From Hetaerina americana (taxonomy: Eukaryota > Arthropoda > Insecta > Odonata > Calopterygidae): a stretch of 64,000 bases of DNA. The position numbers were made by a program, and so were the translations under genes. The notes under the pieces were generated by a model that was not told where the DNA came from, ran no database searches, and saw only the letters and a program-made list of their open reading frames with translations. Below are positions 23,501 to 34,100 of the stretch, piece by piece (within the stretch, counting starts at the first letter, position 1; each line of letters begins with the position of its first letter). The stretch is taken from the NCBI GenBank assembly GCA_022747635.1, contig JAKTNV010000003.1, positions 101,044,454 through 101,108,453 on the forward strand, in the 5' to 3' direction.

Positions 23501-26500
23501 TTATGAATTTTCTATCATTCTGCGCAGAAACTAAGCGTCGTACAAGTACTTAATAGGGATAATGATAAATTAAGAAAATATTCCTACCGTATAATATGTG
23601 ACGTGGTGTGACTGTTCCATGACTATCACGTTAGCTGTTTTCTGCTAAACGTTCTTCTTGTTACGGTAATACTAGTTTCGATGCGTTACATCATTTTCGA
23701 ATTGCTCAAGTAGTATTGTTTTAAGTAACTTACTTGTATATAAGGATGGGTTGTAGCCGGTAAAGAGCAACATTATCAAATGGTAAACTGAATTAGTTTT
23801 TCTTGTCAATATTAAAAAGAACGTGAAATTTGAACCGGGTGAATTCTTCTCTGATTTTGAACCGTATTACGAAATGACATCACTAATTTTGGGTGAAGTT
23901 ACATTTATACTCATATGCTGGCTGTGCTCGAAGTTAAGCCATAACAACCGGTTGCATTTGAAGCTTTAAGACAGTTGGGTTGATGTTTTGATGCTTTTCG
24001 GTGACTTCCTAATGTACACCCAACTGCTCTGGGATTGCTCATTTGGCTTTGTGTTTCCGTATGCCATTTGTCCGTAATCTGAGCTCATTAACGTCTTTAC
24101 AAGGTGATAGGAGTGCCCTTTACTCCAGTTGGGCTACCCAATGGCCGAACGTGGTTCTCTTCTTCGATGAGGTAACCTCTTTTATGAACTTGGTGAAATT
24201 TGTGAAATCATTTCGATCTTCCGCGCGCTCTGACTACTCGTAGAAAGCCATTCCCAGCGTCACAAAGCGTGGCGAGATGTGTTCCACGAGGGGGTTCGTT
24301 TCTTTCAGGGGGGGCATTTGGGATGTTGATGTGTTACACGCGTAACAAAGTGCACACGTAGCGTCTTCACATTCGATCGCTCCCATCAACAGCATTCCGC
24401 CCGCCTCGCCACGCTTAAATAGACGCTCCGCCCTCCCTTTCCTCCCCCACCCACGTCCTCGAGAGAGAGAAAAGAAAACGACGTTTTATTGAAGAATGTC
24501 TTCTTAGCCTTCCCCAATCCTCAAGATTACTCGGTGGGGTGAGAGGGGCATGCCTTTTTAAAAATTGTCTGACGTAAGAAACTTCCATGTTTGGGATCAG
24601 GTTCGCGTCCCACTTTAGGCAGGCTGAGGGGATTCGTGGTGGGGGTGGGGAGGGCGGAGGGCGGTGGGTGGGGTAGAAGGCGAGTGTGTGAGGCATTCGT
24701 GCTATAGTCTTCGTTGGGAGGCATTCGTCGTCACAGTCGGCGTCTCTGGGGGATGTGGTGGAAGGCGGGCTCGCGAGGTAGAAAGCTTCCTCTCGCGGTC
24801 GAAAAATAAGGCGGGTCGGGTGTCGTGGCAGGAGGAAGGGGTCTCGGAATCAGAAATACCGACGCAGAGTCGTTCAAATCCTGGCCGATTTGTGATCCAG
24901 GGAGGGGGTTAAGGGGGAAAATTGGCGGGGAACAGCCCAATCTGTTAATTTTAAGGGAGAGGGACAACTTCGTCGAGTTCATCGAGTATCGTTTCTTTCT
25001 ATCCAAAGCTTGTTACATACTTAAAGTGGGGCACATTTAAGACAGCAATACGTGTGTCACTAACGTAGTCATTAATTTAGTTTTAACATTGCTGTACGTT
25101 TGACCAGAGAAATAAGCAGTAGTAATTATTTATGAATTTATTTCGGATATGCCTTTATGAATAGGTACTCGAGTCCATGAATGGAAGTGTTATGAACAGC
25201 GAAAATGTAATACACATAAGCATTAATCGCGGTAGTTATGAAGAACTGCCGTGGTTGTGACAGGAAATGTAAATCTTAGTATGTAAAATGCGGAATTTAG
25301 TTGTATCCGAATACTTAACTGAATCGCATGAATGAAAATGAAGAGAAAACAAGTAATTACTGTCGTTAAATTAAAAATTTTAATGTTTTTGTTAATAATG
25401 TGCGATTGCCAGGTTGCTATTCACATTCTTTCGATTAAAAATGGAGACTTAATCTGTACTACGGTTGTGAGTATATTAACATTTTTCTTTTTTTAATTTT
25501 TGTTGTGGTCGTTTTGTCTTTTCGTATTGTTTCAGTGTTGAGAGAAAATAATGTATATAATTGAGGTAGCTAAGGAAAGCCTGTTTTGATGGCGCCGAGA
25601 TGATTTTTATGTTGCTAAAAGTGGGATCCTTATGGTGTACGACTAGTGGCCATTGGGAAATCTTACACTTCCTATTGAATTTTTTATCATTACGTAATTG
25701 TTTCATTAGCACAGTGAATGGCATACGCAGTACATAAGTTAGTTGTTGTTGTCCAGAGGATAATTAAGAATTTTTTGCTCTTGAACGATAAAAATTCATT
25801 TCCAAAGCGTTAAACATGCGGTTGGAGGCTGAGAAACTGTGGTTTAGCGCAAGGTCTTACAGGTCATCGTCAAAGGTTTTTATATCTTGCACTTGAAGTA
25901 CTCATTGTGGATGAAAAAAATGTGCCGAAGCATTTTTAAATATCCCGTGCGTGGAAAATGTAAGAAAAAGAATGGGGCGAATTGCACGGAAATTAGAATT
26001 TTGCAAGTTAATCCTTATAAGTAGTTATTAGCCAAAGTTAAAGCTTACATTGCAGTAGGATCATCTCCATTGTACGTATAAACACGTGTTGCAACTTTTT
26101 GTCACTATATCGTAGTTGACTAATACTCATTGCCCAATTTTTATATTATTTAATGAACCGCTAAAGGGAAAAAAATAGAAGGCCTTTATTACGTCCCCAT
26201 TGTTTTTATTGAACTGAGTCACCGATAGGATGATTGTAATTACCTGTGAAAAAAGGTTACGGCATTCTTAGAGGATATTTCGCAATGAATCGCTGGATTG
26301 GAAGTGAAGGCAATACGCAAGATTGAAACTAACATTTTTTCGTATTCTTAATCCTCGAAACATTCTCAGCAAAAGAGAAAATGCTGAACGCGGGCGGCGC
26401 TTGTGCCTCATATTCGTGTCCAAAATCCATACGATACGATTTGTAGATCTTAGCGATTCCTGAATATTTCGACCTCTGACTGTGGTCCGTTTGTTTGAAT

Positions 26501-29500
26501 AATTTTGTGAGAGTATCTTCATTATAATCAAATACAGGTACACTTTTAAGCGAAGTCGATATTTTTGTGTGTTTCTTAATACTACCCAAAACGTCCAGAA
26601 AACTGAATCTCACTGCCTTCAGCATTGTCAGCCCAGTATAAGAATCTTATATGAATGCATGCATGCATAAATGTTTATTGCTTTGGGTAAGGAGGATTTG
26701 TTATAATGTATCGTAAGGCTGCACAAAGGTGGAGGAAGTTATTTGCATGAAGCGACTGTTTCCATAGGGAAACAGGCTAACGCATTATTCGTGCTCTCCA
26801 GGATCCGACCCAGAAAATTATCGATCGGCTATCCTATTAGGCTTTCAGAAGATCAGCGTCGTTGACTACATTTCAGACAGTACTTCGTCGGCCTGGTTTA
26901 AAAGGAACGTGCTTTCTCTTAAAGAGTCTATCTGCCGAAAAGACTCGAAGAGTCTACAAATTTTTCCTCTACTTTGAAAACTCCCATCCGTTACGCTCCG
27001 TTAATCATGTTTTCTGCTATTAGCCGCGAATTTTCTGTGAGATGCATCGCTCGGAGCGCGACGACTCTGACCGATTTTGGAGTGGGCCGACCGACTGACG
27101 ATGGTTACGAACGGGAAATTCGGCGAGGCGGTTACGAGACGTTGATACGTAGGTGCCATCCCTCTGCGCGGCGTCGTGCCCTCCACCGCGTTGGACTGCA
27201 CCCTCTCTCTCCCCCCGGTCACTGCAGCGAGACGATCGGTTAGGAGAGGACGATGAAGCCTTTCGAAGGATGCGGGAAGAAGGGAAGCCTTTCCCGGACG
27301 CCTCTCCCCCACTCCGCCCCTCCTAACTCCTTTCATTCTCCCCCACCTCAAGTCCCGAAGTGTCGCGACCTAAGTGCATGGAAATAAGGGCCCGGTAAAC
27401 AAGGGGCGTGGGTGGAGGAAGGCCATGATGTGCACGAGTGGGGTGGCCTATTGATGAGTGGCGAGAGAAGAGAACGGCTTTTTTGGAAAAAAATTCTGTT
27501 AGCCCATGGTGGGTGTGTATTAAGGGAGATAGTTCACGCCCCAGAGTTTGAGATCCTTTGGGCATTCTGAATGGCCAGGTAACATACGCGTCGTCGCTTT
27601 AAATAATAGGAGGGAAGTCGACTGTTTGCATTCGAATGATAAACGAGCCAAATCCAGGGTTATATTGTTAATCTGATCAGTGGTCGCCTGTTCCGATTCC
27701 GATATATTAATACACTACATAAAAAAATACTCTTACATCTAGCAGATTGAATTTGCGATCTTACTTTCTTGATAATCCTTCTCTTATTTTTGCTTTTCAC
27801 AGTGCTTGTTGATAAGCAAACTATAATCTATAAGACTTTCGTGTAATTTTTATCACATATTTCATATTATAATTCAGATCTACGCATCGCATATGAGTTT
27901 TGTGGTTAATGTTTGTTGATTTGTTTTCCAGCGATTATTCCTATTAGGTGCTCGATTTTTGGTATCCCTCAAGCTTTTAGCTGTCGCCGGAGTTGTAATG
28001 GTTTGGGGTCAGAAAAAAGAGAGAGGGGAGAGTTAAAACGTGACCGCAGTGTTTAGGGCAGGAAGTGCAGACCTCACGTTTGCAACGCTTTGAGTTTGTT
28101 TCAGTGACTTCTCCGGTGTACAGAGGCAGTCAAGTTCTGCGAGGTGTCCATTACCTTTCCGGCCAGTAATCGTAATAAGATTAGTGTGAGGATCGAGTTG
28201 TAGCTCAAATACGAGTGCTAACGTGATCGTGAAGTTATTTCTGCTTCAGTTACGTTTAACGTGCGGAACAATACTCCCGTCGCGTAAACGATTCCATTGT
28301 TGTATGCGTACTCTCTCCCGAAGTACCACACCTCTCGCCTACTTAAAAGTAATTTCAATCGAGTGCCGTTCACCCTCACTCGTTTCTCGTCACTAAGTGA
28401 GCGCTTGTATCGAACCGGACTCTGCCGTGGCGATTCCATGGGGGCGAGTATCGACCTCGATTTGGGGGCACCAGAGTTGTTTCTGGAGCGTAGATTGATT
28501 GGTAGCTTGTCTTACTCTGGTCCCATCCTCGAGAATGCTCAGGTGATTTCGACGCTTCGGCTTCAAACCCTTTTTTTAAAGCTGAGCTTTCGGGAGGGTT
28601 GTGGGCGGTGGGGTGAACCGACGCGAGCGGGTCGGCGAGGGAAGGGAGAGAGGTTGCGGTGGGCGTGTGGGGGACGTACGTATCCAACCCTCCTCCCTAG
28701 GGCGACAAATGAGTTTTTCATCGAAATAGCTCAGCCCCACGGAAGCGGTCCGCGTTTGCCTCGATCTTTGGAATCGCGGCTATTCGATGGCATCATCTTT
28801 AAGGTTGTTTACACTGCCTCACCCCAGGTGTTTGTGCGTGGGACGAGGGAAGCGGGAGGGAAGGGACGTGGGGAACCCAGGGTGTAATAATGGCTCCATT
28901 CAGGAACGGTCCATATTTTGTTCCTTCGGACAAGGAACGGACCGAGATCCGGTTATTTTTTACTCGCTTTTACTCAATTAATACCTTCACTATCGCGAGC
29001 GAAACAATCGTGTTTTCTCCTCATTTAAATCAGATGTCCCAAAGGCTATCTTCGTCGAAGTTCCTTGTAATCTTGTTTAATTTTCATCGTAGAAGGACCT
29101 CCCGGTCACGAAAAAAAAATTATCGGACGGGTATCGATGTGTTCGATGGAAAATTTAGCACGGATCTCGTGTCACAGTTGGAGCGGGAAAGTGAGCATGA
29201 CGAAATTAAGGTGGTGCCGGTAGTTTCACCAACGGCCTAAATGGCAATAAACCTGAATCAGGTGTGATTCTTTTCCCCTCTCGAGGATAGCTTCGAAGGA
29301 CGACTTCTACTAAAAATTCCAACATTTCATGTGTTAAGGGATGACTTAAAAGGTGCTAAAGCGTGTTCTTTTGCCGCCATATGCGCTCCTATTTTATTGA
29401 AGGATGATTGAAGTGAGAGTGATAAATAAATATAATTATATATATAAATAAATATACAAAATATGTATTTATTAATTTGCTGTTGTAAATATCTCGAGTT

Positions 29501-30080
29501 CACATTTGGGGATCGATGGTACAATTACAAATTACGCGGTATTATTCGATAGATGTATCCCATTTCATTCACGATTGGCCGAATTTCCAATTTCCCAATA
29601 TACGTATACGGCAGTAGTTTAATTCTTTTCTTGCCGCTCGCAATGGCTAGCCCTTATTAATGGAAATACCTCGTATCAATTGCCAATGCTCTGATCCATG
29701 TGGTTACTCACTCTCTTCCAAATAAAATAGCGTTTAAACGAGACGTGCCGAGAAACAATATGCCTCCTAAATCCGTGTAATGTATTAGTGTTGGATGTTT
29801 AGCGCTTAAATAATATCTGCCTCATGAGCGCGACGGGGCAACGGCCCATGAAAAAGACTAAAAGAAAGCCTAACGTTTCTCTTCGGCTCGCAATGGTGCA
29901 TGCCAGAAAACATCTGTTTCCCGCGGCGCTTTATATAGAAACGTCAAAATAGTGTTATAAGGATAGAAATAGGTTCCAACCAACTCAAAAGCCACAGCTT
30001 TGGGACTAAGGCCTCACCACCAGAAACTGCGGGAGATACCGCGACATTAACTTATCACGGTGTCATCCGCAATATGCGCA
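20557..30080. other. unassigned DNA with several GC-rich islands
   Basis: No gene was recognised in about 9.5 kb. GC-rich islands occur at about 21270-21480 (C-rich then G-rich), 22650-22750, 24400-24920 (G-rich middle), 27010-27470 and 28560-28890. An imperfect tandem duplication with GGAGCATTGCC-TCGCGAGA units lies at 23077-23147. Frames up to 196 codons overlap these islands and look compositional. AT-rich DNA fills the rest, including a palindromic atgcatgcatgcat near 26654. Confidence 0.55.
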
Positions 30081-30260
30081 TTACAATGCAACAGTTTCAG
30101 AGTATAAAACCATTCTCCTTGACCGGGATTCGAACCCGGATACCTCGATGTCCGGCCGAGTGCTTAAGCCAGTTAAGCTATCGAGGCGCCATTTTACACC
30201 CTGGGTTCGAATCCCGGTCAAGGCGAATGATTTTTACACTCTGAGATTGTTGCATTGTAA
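30081..30260. mobile_element. foldback element built from two tRNA-like heads
   Basis: Left arm 30081-30137 and right arm 30203-30260 are reverse complements over about 57 bp with few differences. Each arm contains ttacaatgcaaca, a CTCTGA(A/G)-type block and a B-box-like ccgggattcgaaccc. The 65-bp middle completes one tRNA-like head on the minus strand: GATAGCTTAACTGGCTTAAG (fits an A box), CCGGCCGAGTGC on plus, and the B box. The implied anticodon loop CCGGACA lacks U33, so a working tRNA is unlikely. The head matches the repeat at 12.7 kb. Confidence 0.78.
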
Positions 30261-30461
30261 AGCCTCACCGTATTCCGAGAGGCAAAGGAACACCATTGCC
30301 CCCGCGGCCTGTCCATCCCTATAGCCTCATCATTTCCCGCGTTGGTTTAATAAATTGAAATACGAGGGTCATCCGGAAAGTAGTACCCGTTCGTGAAATA
30401 AAGACACAAAAGTAAATATTAACAAACATAAAAAATTTTATTTGAAAGAGGATACTTTAAA

Positions 30462-30569
30462 CTACTTCTCAACATAATCTCCAAGCAAATTAAGGCATTT
30501 GTCATAACGTGTGACAAGTTTCTGTATTCCTGCTGCATAGTCCTTCGCCGCCAGCTCATTGAGATACGC
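30462..30569 (-). pseudogene. mariner transposase C-terminal remnant (copy 2)
   Basis: About 35 codons in another frame from the DNA-binding region, reading [18 protein letters not shown] and RYDKCLNLLGDYVEK then a stop. This is the normal transposase C terminus left after the internal deletion. Because it is out of frame with the upstream part, no protein would carry both. Confidence 0.85.
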
Positions 30570-30954
30570 GAGGGACCCATCTTGCACAAATTTTTGCATA
30601 ATGCAGATGGTGTTTAACAATTTCATGAACAATTGTTCGAGAAACATTGGGAAAATGCTCACAGATGTCATCAATTGTGACGCGCCGATCGTTCCTCACG
30701 AATTCGTCAACTGAGCTCACCAGTTGGTCTGTAATGACAGACGGTCTCTCCGAACGCTCATCGTCGTGTGTGTTCCCCCTCCCCATGTTGAAGTTGCGAC
30801 ACCACCGCCGAACAGACGACTCGTCCATTACATTGTCTCCATACACCTCCTTTAATTGGCGATGAATATCACATGGGCGAACGTTTCTTGCATTGAGGAA
30901 TTTAATCACTGCCCTCACTTCACAACTGGCGGCGTTCTCAATTTTTTTAAACAT
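30556..30954 (-). CDS. truncated mariner transposase: DNA-binding domain only (132 aa)
   Basis: An intact frame from ATG at 30954 to a stop at 30556. Residues about 10-55 form the first helix-turn-helix ([21 protein letters not shown]), DDERSERPS is the linker, and about 78-125 the second helix-turn-helix ([15 protein letters not shown]...[13 protein letters not shown]) ending in ICARWVPR. The native protein would be about 345 residues; everything after the WVPHEL-like motif, including the DDD catalytic domain, is replaced by VSQ and a stop. In mariners the N-terminal domain binds the terminal inverted repeats and helps dimerise, so such a fragment could bind ends without cutting. Whether it is expressed is unknown. 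About 160 bp separate the ATG from the transposon end, where a promoter would lie. Confidence 0.8.
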   Translation of the reverse strand: MFKKIENAASCEVRAVIKFLNARNVRPCDIHRQLKEVYGDNVMDESSVRRWCRNFNMGRGNTHDDERSERPSVITDQLVSSVDEFVRNDRRVTIDDICEHFPNVSRTIVHEIVKHHLHYAKICARWVPRVSQ

Positions 30955-31117
30955 TGTAAACAATCACAGAAACAACACAGGCAATGCTAGCGTCACGCAA
31001 CTTGGCTCAGAGAAGGCAGACAAGCCACTGAAGCTATCTGACCTCGTCCAGCGGCTACTCGCGTCGTCAGCACTTCATGCGGCACGAACGGGTACTACTT
31101 TCCGGATGACCCTCGTA

Positions 31118-34100
31118 CTTTCGTTGAGCATGAAACCTTATTTTGGTTTTAGTTTCAGGTCTTCTATCGGATCAATGAATGTTGCAAAATGACTTCTCTA
31201 CGTCATGAACCATCATTCAGCTGGCGATGTACCAATCATAACCGCAATCCGATGGAGCGATCCGATGTACACTCTCTACAAAGCGAACTACAAGTAAAGT
31301 TTGTTGGAATCGTGTCCGTTGATGCACGATTATTTACAATATTTCCTGAGAAAGACTAATCGATCCAAAGCGGAGGTAGGGAGGATACGATGGAAACATG
31401 TGCTCAAATTAATAATCGTATCTTCGGAAAAGAAACGGAATCTTCATAGTAAGGGAATGTTAATCGGGATAGAAAGCGACGTTTCAATCCCCAGACGAAA
31501 CGTGTTGTTTTAAAAATGTCGAGTGTGTAAGTGGTTTAAGGATTGAAGAAGTAGTCGAGGAGTACTGTACTTACTCTCCGCTCAGTTGAGACTTCCTCTG
31601 CAGCGGGTTTTTTTTTGCTAATGCATCGGCAGTCGTATTTTGCACACGTGTGTGTATGTGTATGCTGTGTGCCGTTGGCGCGGGAGTCGTGTTGCTGGAG
31701 GGCCTCGGCGGCGCTGTCGTCGTGCTGAAGTGGTCGTTAAAGCCGTGCGTGAGGACGATCGTGTTCCTGCTTCTGCTCTCGTCGGGTCCACCGCTTGCCT
31801 GTCGGCTAATACCGACGAGTAGTGGGCGGAGCTGTGGAGGCGTTATGAGGAGGAGTGGCGGTGATGTTTTTTGCGTAATTATGAAGTAAAGGCAAGCAGA
31901 CATTTGAGGTAACGCAGTAAATGTAAGGAAATACTCGGTTTCTTGGAAGCTAATGGTCTAAAAACTCTGTGACCACAGGCCTTTATGGATGTGTTTCTGT
32001 TTTTGAGTGAAGAACTCCCTCGTGTCTTATCCACTCCGGCATGACGAGGTGCTGAGGGAAATTTTGTTAATCCAATGGACCCTTAGAGAGCTTAAGTGTC
32101 TCTGTCGTACAATCGTCGAATCTACTCTCCCATCAAACCAAATCCCTTCTTTCTTTTCATTTCCAGTCTGGGATTCTCGATTGCCGTCAAGTTACTGATG
32201 TTTCGCTTTGGGGTTTTTTCGGCTACGTGAATTGTTTTCCACTTCATTTCCCTACTTGAAACCCCTTTTTTTATTAACTTGGATTAATTAACGAAGTGAT
32301 AGACCGCAGGCATGCGTCAGTTTTTACGGCATTGAAGCGCATTTATTGGAAGTTTCAGGCGTCACGTCAACCTTCCCCTTGCGGTGTTTATTCGTTTTTT
32401 TGTGCGGGAGATGAATTTTCCTCCTGCGTTCAACGAAGGTAATTGTGATTCTTTATGGGCCGTTGTGGAGGAAACAACCGGTCATGAGCGTTGCTGTACT
32501 ATTTCCTCTTTTGACTGATGGATGCCTTCCTTCAATTATGCATCTTCAGTGCATTCGAGATGAGAGTGCGTACTCGCAATTCAATAAGAGGAGCATAAAT
32601 CTCGTAGCATAAAGTATAATGCGTTTGCCATGATAAAAGGTAGTACCAAGGGCAGGCTGTCTCATTTTTGAGACATAAGGTTTAGAAGAACAGTGTTTTT
32701 CGAAGGGTTTTCGTGTATCACCGAGTATTCCTTAAACACTTGACTATTAGGCTGGCTGTTTGTCTCCAAGAAGACCGTCCTTTCAGGTTGGCTTTGACAC
32801 GGTTGCGCTCGATGTAAATTCCGTTGTAGAAATCCGACATACTAGGCTATGGACCCTGATCCAGATATCTTCCGGAGATAGCAATGAATTTCGTCAATGT
32901 ATCTACATTATGAAAGGTTATATGCAAGGAGTGTTGAAAGGATACTCCATTGACTCCATCTCATGGCAACAAAATTTCTCAGCGTCCATTGCTTATTGTT
33001 TCGACGTTCGTTGCTCTCCGGAATCGGATATTTTATATTAGGAGCAGCGACTAGTCTGAGTAACTTTGGCGCGATGACGGGTGGTCCTTCTTTATCTTCC
33101 TTCTGTGCATATTACATCCTTGGAACACTTCAATCTCTCTTGCTATTCATTGATGAAACTAATATTTATTGGTACATTATTTCATCTCTGAAGTTCATCT
33201 TAGTGTGGAAAATGTTTAGCCTTAAGACCTCTTTATTCCAGCGACCAAATCAATTAAAGATGTTTTAATTTCAACTTGTTTTCAGTGTCTCTTTTATCTG
33301 TATAAAGCCCTTGTCATACATTATATTTCGCTCTCCTATATATTTATAAAAATAAAAATTAACTCGTACTTGCCTCTCGCGTTTTAAATTTATTTTGCTT
33401 TTCGCTTTAACGAACTTATTCACTAAACGTTTATCGTTTTTTAAACATACGCTATCATTAGTCTCCAACTTGGTGGAAAGGTGAAGAAGAAATGTAAAAA
33501 ACACTGTGCAAGTATATTATACACATTTAGTTTAAGGCACCTTGGAATATATGTTCTTTGATGTACATTAAATATTGTGTAATAAGTCGCTGCACCTTAG
33601 ATAATAAGTAAGCATAATAAACAGTCCTTGGTGTAGTATTTTCGTTTTTAATTTCAAATTGGTTAAGTGCATGTCAGAATCGTGTTTGCAGGTAATTTGG
33701 GAGCCTTATGGTGGTGCTTTTACACAGAAGCCTCCGCGACTTAAGGGAGTTTTCAGTTTCATTTCAGTGTTGCCCAAGTGGGACGAGGCACTCGGGGGCC
33801 GACCGACACCCGCGGCTCGCTCGCCGAGCATGCGAGTTGCACTTCCGCGACCCTCGCGCCGACCCCCCGTTCGCGTCCCACCGCTTTCCCGCCCTCCCTC
33901 CCTCTCCCTTCAATGCCTCCCCCCTTCGTCCTGCACCTCGGAAGGAACGGAGTGAAGCGATAGGTCGGAGCGATAGCAAATTCTCTTCCAAATGGAGAAC
34001 CACGATAAATCATCCGGAATGTCTTTCAGTTTTTTTGTTTCTTGACGTTCCTGTTCCTTTCATTTTCGTTATTCTATCTGTTCTCCTTTTTATTTTTTCT

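Larger units (their letters stand above)
30363..31115 (-). mobile_element. mariner-family transposon copy 2, internally deleted, complete ends
   Basis: 753 bp with perfect 33-bp terminal inverted repeats and TA at 30361-30362 and 31116-31117. By visual comparison it matches copy 1 (after removing its insert) and differs from copy 3 at only two positions. Coding content is the transposase N terminus and a short out-of-frame C terminus. All three copies share the same internal junction, so they descend from one deleted element that was amplified, not from three separate deletions. Confidence 0.95.

Noticed and set aside
28297..28887. 196-codon plus-strand open frame
   Set aside because: No recognisable motif; the right half is a G-rich island and an overlapping minus-strand frame is also open.
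30113..30190. possible functional tRNA-Ser (GGA) gene
   Set aside because: The A and B boxes are good, but the anticodon loop lacks U33, the acceptor stem has mismatches and the head belongs to a repeated foldback element.
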